Of a stretch of 46,482 nt of DNA, positions 21,829 through 28,763 are shown piece after piece. This stretch comes from a virus. Under the pieces are notes generated by a model. That model was given only the letters and a program-made list of their open reading frames with translations, made no database searches and had not been told where the DNA came from. The translations under genes and the position numbers were made by a program. Each line of letters opens with the position of its first letter. The stretch's first letter is position 1. The stretch spans positions 1 through 46,482 of IMG/VR virus record IMGVR_UViG_3300010392_000130; one strand, 5' to 3'.

Positions 21829-22308
21829 ATGATCGAAGAGCATGCAACTGCTGGTGACATCGATCTTGAAGAAGAATCTCGACCTATACATGTTGACCCA
21901 GCTGAGTCTGACATAGCAATACTTGAGAATCTTAGTACTCAGTATTGTGACGTGTATAATGAAATCGAGGCTCTTGAAAACAAAGTCAAAGATTTAAAGA
22001 AGTCCAAAGAAAGTCTAGTACAAACCTTTGTCGAAAAATGCAATGAAGCAGGTCTCGACAAGATCTCAACAGCCAGAGGATCCTTTGCACCAGTTATAGA
22101 AGAATGCATTGGTGTTAAAAAGGAACATGAAGAGAGAATCTTTAACCATCTCGAAGCTGTCGGTCTGGGTGCTAGTATTAAGCGATCTGTACACTTTCAG
22201 ACACTTAACAAGCACTATCGAGCCGGTGAGCTTGAGATGAACGACGACGTTTTGGAAATGTTTAGTACGTGGGAGCGTAAAAAAATTCGTATGAGGAGAT
22301 CCAAATGA
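21829..22308 (+). CDS. Coiled-coil replication-region protein, 159 aa
   Basis: ATG 21829 follows GGAG by twelve bases. An upstream GTG at 21787 overlapping the previous gene is the alternative start. Residues 45-75 form a coiled coil (EIEALENKVKDLKKSKESLV) and the C-terminal half is basic (ASIKRSVHFQTLNKHY, ERKKIRMRRSK). A protein with a coiled coil and basic tail just upstream of a zinc-binding protein and primase may be a recombination mediator or loader, but I recognise no family. Confidence 0.6.
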   Translation: MIEEHATAGDIDLEEESRPIHVDPAESDIAILENLSTQYCDVYNEIEALENKVKDLKKSKESLVQTFVEKCNEAGLDKISTARGSFAPVIEECIGVKKEHEERIFNHLEAVGLGASIKRSVHFQTLNKHYRAGELEMNDDVLEMFSTWERKKIRMRRSK

Positions 22309-23075
22309 CAGAAATGATCAAGTTTGAAGCTGAAGACAAACTGCCAGCAAAAGTACAGGAACAACTAGCTGAAGATGCTAAAGCGAACATGGAGGGTGTC
22401 GAGCCTAGATTACCCAAAGTGATTATGCCGACAGGAAGGGGCAAGGACTTTGCAATTGAGAACCATACTGGCGAAGATCTGGAAACCAAAGAATTCACTG
22501 GAGTTATCCTCTATCAATCCGCAGCGAACGCTTATTGGTCTGAGCCGTTCGGAGGTGGAGATGCAGTTGTGCCGGACTGTGCTTCGCATGACGGAATTAC
22601 TCCATCGGATCAGTATGAGAAGATTCAATCTGAGACGTGCGCAAAGTGTAAACATAATCGATTCGGCAGTGCAGTCGATGATTCAGGAAACAAAGCACCT
22701 GGAAAAGCTTGCAGGAATGTTAAGAGAATCGTTATCCTCAGATTAGATGATCCTGAGATACCGCTCCTAATGACTGCGCCCCCGTCGTCAATCCCGAGCT
22801 TCAATGATTACATGGTACTCTTGAAGAAAAAACAGCGTCCTTACTTCTCAGTTGGTACTAAGTTCAGTATCAAGACTGAAACAAACAAGAAAGGTATTGA
22901 GTATCCTCAGGTTCAATTCGAAGTTGCAGGATACATCAATAAAGCTGATACTCTCGATCAGATGAAGGCGACCAGAGAATCTTGGATGGAGATGATTAGG
23001 TCGACTATGTTTGATTCAGTTGATGATCAGACAGAATCAGAGCCTACCGTAGATCCCGACAAAGCCGAATACTAA
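22305..23075 (+). CDS. Zinc-binding replication-region protein, 256 aa (candidate ssDNA-binding)
   Basis: The core contains VVPDCASHDGITPS (Cys92), CAKCKHNRFG (Cys112, Cys115) and GKACRN (Cys136), a four-cysteine metal site set in beta-strand context (VILRLDDPEIPLLMTAPPSS, YFSVGTKFSIKTE, YPQVQFEVAGYI). I know this CxxxDGxxP ... CxxC ... GKxC arrangement from many phage genomes next to primases, usually without a proven function. The acidic C-terminus (DDQTESEPTVDPD) recalls ssDNA-binding proteins that recruit partners. An SSB-like role is an inference. Confidence 0.55.
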   Translation: MTEMIKFEAEDKLPAKVQEQLAEDAKANMEGVEPRLPKVIMPTGRGKDFAIENHTGEDLETKEFTGVILYQSAANAYWSEPFGGGDAVVPDCASHDGITPSDQYEKIQSETCAKCKHNRFGSAVDDSGNKAPGKACRNVKRIVILRLDDPEIPLLMTAPPSSIPSFNDYMVLLKKKQRPYFSVGTKFSIKTETNKKGIEYPQVQFEVAGYINKADTLDQMKATRESWMEMIRSTMFDSVDDQTESEPTVDPDKAEY

Positions 23076-23082
23076 GTAGCAA

Positions 23083-24585
23083 ATGAACCTGCTACTCAAC
23101 ACGCTTGAGAAGTATCTCGAGCTAGAGCAAACTGGTGAGGGTGAGTACATATGTGCTTGCCCTTTCCATGATGATAACAAACCATCGTGCTCTGTCAATA
23201 CTAAAAAGAGAATATACTTTTGCCATGCATGTAGTGCTAAAGGTAGCATTCTTAAATTCCTGTCTAAAGTTACATCATACGAAGAACATATAATAAAGAA
23301 CCAGTTAAATGAATTAGCCGATTTAAAAAATGGTCTTCCTGATTTTAATACTCAAGCTTGTATTAAAGCTCTTAATAATAACAAAACCATGCTTAACTAC
23401 CTCGTTAAAGAACGAGGCTGGTCCCTAGAGATAATTGCAGATATGAAAATCGGTTGGGATACTCGAAGGTCTCGAGTTACAATACCGATCTATAATATCT
23501 TTGGAGATCTTTTAAATGTCAGATGCTACAAACCTAAGTCAGGACCAGACGATTATAAAGTACTCAATCTCAGGGGGTTCGGTTCAGGTCGACTGTATGG
23601 AGTCGAGTCTTTCAGAGAAGGGAGTACTATTTACGTCTGTGAAGGAGAGCCAGATCGACTTGCAGCAATATCAATTGGCCTTTCCGCCTGTAGCTCTACA
23701 TCCGGAGCTGGTCACTTTAGCTCTAATTGGGCCTCGTACTTCAAAGGAAGACGGGTGGTCTTGGTGTATGACGGTGACGAAGCAGGAAGGTCTGGTGCTC
23801 AAAAAGCTGCTCGAGTTATCTCACAAGCATCACAGTCTTGTAAAATCCTTAAGCTCAAGGAAGGTCAAGACCTCACTGATTATTTACATGACGGTGGAAC
23901 GAGAGAATCTCTTGAAGCCTTGGTCGAGAAAACTGAAAAGGTGGTGGTCTCGGAAGAAGGCGCAGAACGCGATGATGCAATTTATGAGGTCACCCTCTCG
24001 GAAAGCTCGGAACAAGAGTACTTCCACAAAAGAGTAAAGATGAAGGTGATGATTTCAGGTAAAACATTATCGCCTTATCTTGTACCGAAAAAAATTAAGG
24101 TTACGTGTTCTTTACCAGGTTTAGGCATGTGCAAAGGATGTAACCTTGCTTTTGACAATGGTGAAAAGGAATTACAATTCGGTTCTAATACAGAAGAAAC
24201 GTTACAATTAGTTGAAACGTCAGTTGACTCGCACCATAGAATCTATAAAGATAAATGTGGGATCAGCGCAAGATGTAAACTATTTGATGCTGAGATTATA
24301 GAAGCACAAAATGTTGAAGAAGCTAAGGTAATTCCTAATCTTGATTTCAGCACCGACGAATCCGAATATGTAATGAGACAAATATTCTATGTAGGACATG
24401 GCTTAAGGCCGAATGCTTCATATCAGATCGAAGGTCTCACTTTACCTCATCCAAAAACGCAACAAGTTACGTATCTAGTGGATAAAGCAGAACCACTAGA
24501 AGACAGCGTTAACTCGTTCATTTTTACTGAAGAGCTATTAAAAGCGATGAAAGTATTTTGTGTCCAAGATACAAAAGAAACTTGA
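23083..24585 (+). CDS. DNA primase with CHC2 zinc finger and Toprim domain, plus C-terminal MCM-N-like region, 500 aa
   Basis: Makes RNA primers at the fork. The CHC2-type zinc ribbon is C26-x2-H29 ... C47-x2-C50 (CPFHDD ... FCHAC). Toprim motifs are CEGEPD (Glu188) and YDGDEAG (Asp230/Asp232). The C-terminal 200 residues are not the DnaB-type helicase seen in T7-like primases. They form a beta-rich region with a second metal site (C350-x2-C353 ... C392 and C398) resembling the N-terminal OB/zinc domain of MCM helicases. The gene overlaps the next one by 26 bases in another frame, so the MCM-N-like part and its AAA+ motor lie in two coupled genes. Confidence 0.85.
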   Translation: MNLLLNTLEKYLELEQTGEGEYICACPFHDDNKPSCSVNTKKRIYFCHACSAKGSILKFLSKVTSYEEHIIKNQLNELADLKNGLPDFNTQACIKALNNNKTMLNYLVKERGWSLEIIADMKIGWDTRRSRVTIPIYNIFGDLLNVRCYKPKSGPDDYKVLNLRGFGSGRLYGVESFREGSTIYVCEGEPDRLAAISIGLSACSSTSGAGHFSSNWASYFKGRRVVLVYDGDEAGRSGAQKAARVISQASQSCKILKLKEGQDLTDYLHDGGTRESLEALVEKTEKVVVSEEGAERDDAIYEVTLSESSEQEYFHKRVKMKVMISGKTLSPYLVPKKIKVTCSLPGLGMCKGCNLAFDNGEKELQFGSNTEETLQLVETSVDSHHRIYKDKCGISARCKLFDAEIIEAQNVEEAKVIPNLDFSTDESEYVMRQIFYVGHGLRPNASYQIEGLTLPHPKTQQVTYLVDKAEPLEDSVNSFIFTEELLKAMKVFCVQDTKET

Positions 24586-25864
24586 TGACATATATGACGA
24601 CTTAGAGCATAACGTTACTCGTATATATGAGCGTCAAGAACTAATGCTCATGTACGACTTAGCTTACCACTCTATACTTCAATTTGAATTCATGGGTCAA
24701 ATGTTGACACGTGGGTGGGTTGAAGTATTGATTGTAGGAGACACACGTTGTGGAAAGACCAAAACCGCTGAACGACTCCTTCAGCATTACCGCGCTGGAG
24801 AAATGGGTACAGGGGAGAACACATCAATCGCTGGACTCATTGGAGGAATGCAGCAAATATCTAAACAATGGTCTATTATTTGGGGTAAATTCCCCCGAAA
24901 TGATAGGAAACTTATCATCATCGACGAGGCTTCAAACATACGGCTTGAGCATATCCCTGACTTCGCAACCATTAGATCAGAGGGAGTGGCCAGGATCACT
25001 AAAATTCAGTCGGAACAAACTTACGCTAGAGCAAGAGCGATCTGGGTCTCTAATCCTCGCCCATTGGCATCGAATGAATCAGGATTCGCAATTAGAGATT
25101 ATGATTACGGTGTACATACAGTTACCGGACTCATTGGTCGACCAGCAGATGTTGCAAGATTCGATGCAGCTACTATTGTCAGTAACGGAGAAGTCAGTCC
25201 TGAACGGATTTTCCAAAGCAATAGAGGAAAGAAACCACCACATAAATATACATCCGAACTATCGCATGCACTGGTTCTCTGGGCTTGGAGCCGCAGACCT
25301 GATCAAGTCATTATACCTAGAGAGACAGAACAAGAAATTTTTAACCAATCTAAGCGATTAGCAAAGGACTTTCATGAATCCATCCCACTTATCAAGATTG
25401 AAGAACTTCCGGAAAAGCTTGCGAGACTTTCTGCTTCCTTGGCGGCCCGTCTATTTAGCAGCAATAATGATACTGATTTGCTGGTACTCCCTGATCATTG
25501 TGCCTATATTGCTGATTTCCTTGACCGGACATACAGTAAAAACAGTATGGGATACCGAGCATACTCAGAAAAACTCTTCAAGTCAGAGACCATAGCAGAC
25601 GTGGATCAGGTTCTTAAGTTGATCCAACCTTATGGCAATGATTTTATTCAAGGTATGCTATCATACAGTATCATACGACAGAATATTATTGAAGACCTTA
25701 CAGGATTGACTCGAGACCAAGTCCGAGCATTCATCGGGACCCTAGTGAGAAAGAGATGCCTTAGACCAGATCAAGTCTGGTACAAGAAAACAAGTCCTTT
25801 CATTAAAATGTTAAAAGATATTGAATCCGGCCGAATTAAGGTCGACGAGGAGGTACCATTTTGA
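24560..25864 (+). CDS. MCM-like AAA+ replicative helicase, 434 aa, GTG start
   Basis: Walker A GDTRCGKT (residues 60-67), Walker B LIIIDEAS (118-125), sensor 1 IWVSNPRP (161-168), and an MCM-type arginine-finger signature ADVARFD (196-202), followed by a winged-helix-like C-terminus. MCM-superfamily helicases are found in some phages and mobile elements. Here it replaces the usual DnaB/gp4-type ring. It starts with GTG at 24560 inside the primase gene. It probably functions as a hexamer with the primase product. Confidence 0.8.
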   Translation: MSKIQKKLDDIYDDLEHNVTRIYERQELMLMYDLAYHSILQFEFMGQMLTRGWVEVLIVGDTRCGKTKTAERLLQHYRAGEMGTGENTSIAGLIGGMQQISKQWSIIWGKFPRNDRKLIIIDEASNIRLEHIPDFATIRSEGVARITKIQSEQTYARARAIWVSNPRPLASNESGFAIRDYDYGVHTVTGLIGRPADVARFDAATIVSNGEVSPERIFQSNRGKKPPHKYTSELSHALVLWAWSRRPDQVIIPRETEQEIFNQSKRLAKDFHESIPLIKIEELPEKLARLSASLAARLFSSNNDTDLLVLPDHCAYIADFLDRTYSKNSMGYRAYSEKLFKSETIADVDQVLKLIQPYGNDFIQGMLSYSIIRQNIIEDLTGLTRDQVRAFIGTLVRKRCLRPDQVWYKKTSPFIKMLKDIESGRIKVDEEVPF

Positions 25865-26244
25865 GTCAAGATTGGGTAAAAGACGTAGCACAATTCCATA
25901 GACATATTGGTTATCCAGTACGCGTAATGTTTCATTATGAAAACACTCCAAAGAGTCGTACTCGATGTGAGTACATGATGGAAGAAGTCGAGGAGTACGA
26001 AGAAGCATTTTACAACGAAGATCCTAATGAAATGGCTGATGCTCTTGCTGACCTTATCTGGTTCGCGATCGGTACGGCACTATTCCATGGCCTTGATCTA
26101 CGACCAGTGATGGACGAAGTTCATAAGTCAAACATGTCTAAGTCGCCAAATCCTAAGAGCTGGAAAAACTGTGATAAAGGACCTAACTTTAAGAAACCTA
26201 ACATAGCTAAAGCATTACATGATGGAGATCTTTCAGATGTATAA
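25861..26244 (+). CDS. MazG-like nucleotide pyrophosphohydrolase (candidate dCTPase), 127 aa, TTG start
   Basis: The all-alpha NTP-PPase motif EExxE...ExxD is present: EEVEEYEEA (E41/E42/E45) and NEMADALADLIWF (E57, D60, D64), with the usual YPVRVMFHY-type N-terminus and EVHKSNMSK C-terminal element. It converts a (d)NTP to the monophosphate plus pyrophosphate. TTG at 25861, with GAGGAGG seven bases or so upstream and overlapping the helicase stop, is the likely start. Next to a dCMP-hydroxymethylase-like gene, a dCTP-depleting function like that of T4 gp56 is attractive; substrate specificity cannot be read from sequence. Confidence 0.8.
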   Translation: MSQDWVKDVAQFHRHIGYPVRVMFHYENTPKSRTRCEYMMEEVEEYEEAFYNEDPNEMADALADLIWFAIGTALFHGLDLRPVMDEVHKSNMSKSPNPKSWKNCDKGPNFKKPNIAKALHDGDLSDV

Positions 26245-26953
26245 CAAGACCCAACTAGACATAGAGAAAGCCTCAGAACGAGGTATCCTGCACAGGGATT
26301 ACATAGCACACTGCTTCAGATGGTCTCATGTTATGAAGCATGCTAAGATGGGCATGAGGCTCTTGGACGTAGGCTGTGGTCTTAACACACCTATGGCTAT
26401 GACATTCTACACTAACAAGTTTCGTCCAGCTTTATATCTAGGTCTGGATATGAGACACAAGTTCAAGTACACGCAAGACGATTTCCCCTTCCCATACAAA
26501 ACTCAAGGCCACTGGGATTGTACTGACACCATGGCTTGGGTCGATATGTATAGTGAGTTCGGTGAAGAGTGGAACATGGTTACATGTTTCGAAGTACTTG
26601 AACATATGCCGAAGGAGAGTGGCCTTGCACTTCTGGAAAATCTTGCTAACTATTGTGGAGGATCTCAGATCTTTCTATCTACGCCCTGCTTTAACGGTAG
26701 TAAAGCGGCTAACCACATATACGAGTGGGGTTATCAGGAACTCAAGGAGCAACTAGAGAATGACTTCATTATAGAAGCACATTACGGTACATTTGCAAGT
26801 CAGCGAGAGATCAAGCCCTTTATGACTGATAGCGACAGATCTTTATTTGATGTAATGCATAAGTATTACGATAGCAATGTCTTGTCTATTATCTTTGCAC
26901 CGAAATATCCAAGTCATTCACGGAACTGCATCTGGCAGCTGAGAGTAAAATGA
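26237..26953 (+). CDS. Class I SAM-dependent methyltransferase-like protein, 238 aa
   Basis: The SAM-binding glycine motif LLDVGCGLNTPMA is at about residues 42-54, with an acidic residue at the end of strand 2 (LYLGLDMRHK) and a conserved WNMVTCFEVLEHMPKE post-II motif. No target-recognition domain or DPPY/NPPY motif of DNA N-methyltransferases is seen, and no C5-cytosine PCQ loop. The substrate may be a nucleotide, a modified base or a small molecule. ATG 26237 with GGAG ten bases upstream is preferred, overlapping the MazG-like gene by eight bases. Coupled placement in the nucleotide-modification block suggests a linked role. Confidence 0.7.
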   Translation: MYNKTQLDIEKASERGILHRDYIAHCFRWSHVMKHAKMGMRLLDVGCGLNTPMAMTFYTNKFRPALYLGLDMRHKFKYTQDDFPFPYKTQGHWDCTDTMAWVDMYSEFGEEWNMVTCFEVLEHMPKESGLALLENLANYCGGSQIFLSTPCFNGSKAANHIYEWGYQELKEQLENDFIIEAHYGTFASQREIKPFMTDSDRSLFDVMHKYYDSNVLSIIFAPKYPSHSRNCIWQLRVK

Positions 26954-27927
26954 TAATCATTGAGGGCATAGATAAGAGTGGTAAGACTACTCTTGCATTC
27001 GAACTCAAGAAGATGTTTCCTGAACTTGAGATCAAGAAGTTTGGAGTACCAGATGGTGATCCAATTGCAGGTTACTACGATGAAATTCTCTCAACATTCA
27101 AGCCTAAGATTTACGACAGATTCATATACGGCGAGTATCCCTATTCTAAGGTTAAACGTCCTGATCAAGTGTTTATGGATACTAGGTCTTTCATCATGCT
27201 GGAGCTTACACTGCTCACGAAACCGCATTTAGTTATCTGGGCTAAACCTTCCGTTGAAACTATTCAAAAGAACTTTCTTAGACTAGGTGATAAATACGTT
27301 CAGGATCTAGTCGAACTCATGCACATTTACGAAGAATACGAAAGGATAATGCCAACAAGTATTTGTAATCAGATAACCTTTGATTACGAGGATCCAAAGA
27401 ATTGGCAGAATATCGCTGACGGCGTACGAGATGCTCTTGACTACAGCATGTGGAGTAGATACGTCGAGTGGCGTGCGAAAGGCATGCCCGGTATTGGGTC
27501 CTTATATCCAAAGTACTTGTTCATCTGTGATCGGTTCTCTTTTTACGACATTAACCATAATCCATTCTGGGATGCTGACGGAGAGTACCTTATTGGATCT
27601 ATCGTTAATGCTGGTATTCCTTTAGATAAATGTCACTTCACTCACGCTATTGGAGCAGAGATGAAGAAAATTTCAGTAGATCAAATCAAGCTCCTTAATC
27701 CGACCCATGTTGTAGCTTTAGGAGCATCAGCATGGAATAGCGTAGAGAGTATACAGCCAATCCTTGAAGAAAGTGAAATTAATGTAATGAAAATCCCAGC
27801 TCCTGGATGGTGGTTAAGACGAAGAAAAGATGACTTCGAAGAATACGAGGAGGGTCTAAGGTTATCATGTGGAATTTTCGAACCTACTCTGGCGAAGAGG
27901 CATTCAATGCCATCCTTAGACGACTGA
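26950..27927 (+). CDS. Fusion of nucleotide monophosphate kinase and UDG-fold domain, 325 aa
   Basis: Residues 1-165 form a thymidylate-kinase-like P-loop domain: MIIIEGIDKSGKTTLA (Walker A GIDKSGKT) and YDRFIYGEYPYS, equivalent to the DRxxxS substrate motif. Residues about 187-315 follow the uracil-DNA-glycosylase fold pattern: LFICDRFSFYDINHNPFW in the place of the GQDPYH-type loop, GEYLIGSIVNAGIP, INPTHVVALG-like strand (LLNPTHVVALGASAW), and IPAPGWWLRRR in the place of the HPSxxR motif. Canonical catalytic residues of glycosylases are not obvious. ATGA overlap with the previous gene; the final 61 bases overlap the next. Confidence 0.7.
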   Translation: MIIIEGIDKSGKTTLAFELKKMFPELEIKKFGVPDGDPIAGYYDEILSTFKPKIYDRFIYGEYPYSKVKRPDQVFMDTRSFIMLELTLLTKPHLVIWAKPSVETIQKNFLRLGDKYVQDLVELMHIYEEYERIMPTSICNQITFDYEDPKNWQNIADGVRDALDYSMWSRYVEWRAKGMPGIGSLYPKYLFICDRFSFYDINHNPFWDADGEYLIGSIVNAGIPLDKCHFTHAIGAEMKKISVDQIKLLNPTHVVALGASAWNSVESIQPILEESEINVMKIPAPGWWLRRRKDDFEEYEEGLRLSCGIFEPTLAKRHSMPSLDD

Positions 27928-28763
27928 AGACTGCTAACGTTGTATCACCTAGAGACCTAGGCACAAGGGAGATTCTCAATGTTGCGGTTACCTTCGAGAA
28001 CATTTATAAACCGCTTGTCACTAATCCTTTTCGTAAGCTCAATTACGCTTTCGCTTTTGCAGAGGTCGGCTGGGTGGCTTCTGGTCGCTCTGATCTTGCT
28101 TATCTCATCCCTTTCAATCGACGCATGGCTGAGTTTTCAGACGACGGCGAAACTCTCTCGGGAGCATACGGACCTAGAATCAAAGATCAACTCGAATACG
28201 TCTATGATACACTCAGAAAAGATCCGGACTCGAGACAAGCAGTAATTACGATTTGGAAGCCTAGTCCTCAACCGTCTAAAGACATACCATGTACGGTAAT
28301 GTTACACTTTATTATTCGAGGTGGTAAGTTACATCTCACTACATATATGAGGAGCAACGATATATGGTTAGGATTTCCTTATGATATATTTACTTTCACG
28401 TCTATTCTTCGACAGGCGGCGTTTACCCTTAAACAAAAATCAGGTACTTATACTCATATTGTCGGAAGCATGCATTTATACGATCATAACTATAATGATA
28501 TTGAACCGACTCTTAAGTATTCTGATCCCAAACTAAGAGACTTGGCACTTATGCCTATCATTAATTCAGAACATAGTCTTTGTCGTATGGCAGAATACGA
28601 AGGACTGTATCGAGGTCGAGGTGTTGATCCATTTAGTATTCTAGGTCAAACGTTACTCTATAACTACAAGCACAAGAACTATGATTTAATACCTGAACCA
28701 TTTAAAACTTTACGACGGAGAGCAAAGGAGCTCCATGCCCAACTTAAAGATCGTAAGAAGTAA
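27867..28763 (+). CDS. Thymidylate-synthase-family enzyme, probably dCMP hydroxymethylase, 298 aa
   Basis: ThyA fold with catalytic Cys142 (DIPCTVMLHF), phosphate arginines (RQAVITIW, R162 in RSND) and HLYDHN. The motif RSNDIWLGFPYDI aligns with RSxDVFLGLPFNI of ThyA; the Asn that selects uracil is Asp here (D173). The same Asn-to-Asp change marks dCMP hydroxymethylases such as that of T4. It would add a hydroxymethyl (or, less likely, methyl) group to C5 of dCMP. It starts with AAGG five bases before ATG inside the preceding gene and overlaps the polymerase start. Confidence 0.8.
   Translation: MWNFRTYSGEEAFNAILRRLKTANVVSPRDLGTREILNVAVTFENIYKPLVTNPFRKLNYAFAFAEVGWVASGRSDLAYLIPFNRRMAEFSDDGETLSGAYGPRIKDQLEYVYDTLRKDPDSRQAVITIWKPSPQPSKDIPCTVMLHFIIRGGKLHLTTYMRSNDIWLGFPYDIFTFTSILRQAAFTLKQKSGTYTHIVGSMHLYDHNYNDIEPTLKYSDPKLRDLALMPIINSEHSLCRMAEYEGLYRGRGVDPFSILGQTLLYNYKHKNYDLIPEPFKTLRRRAKELHAQLKDRKK

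Noticed and set aside
23083-25864. Primase/helicase pair as a T7 gp4 homologue
   Set aside because: The motor has MCM/AAA+ features (ARFD finger, sensor 1 in an AAA+ order) and is a separate gene; no RecA-type helicase motifs follow the Toprim domain.
26237-26953. Methyltransferase-like gene as a restriction-type DNA methylase
   Set aside because: No NPPY/DPPY motif, no PCQ loop and no target-recognition region are visible.
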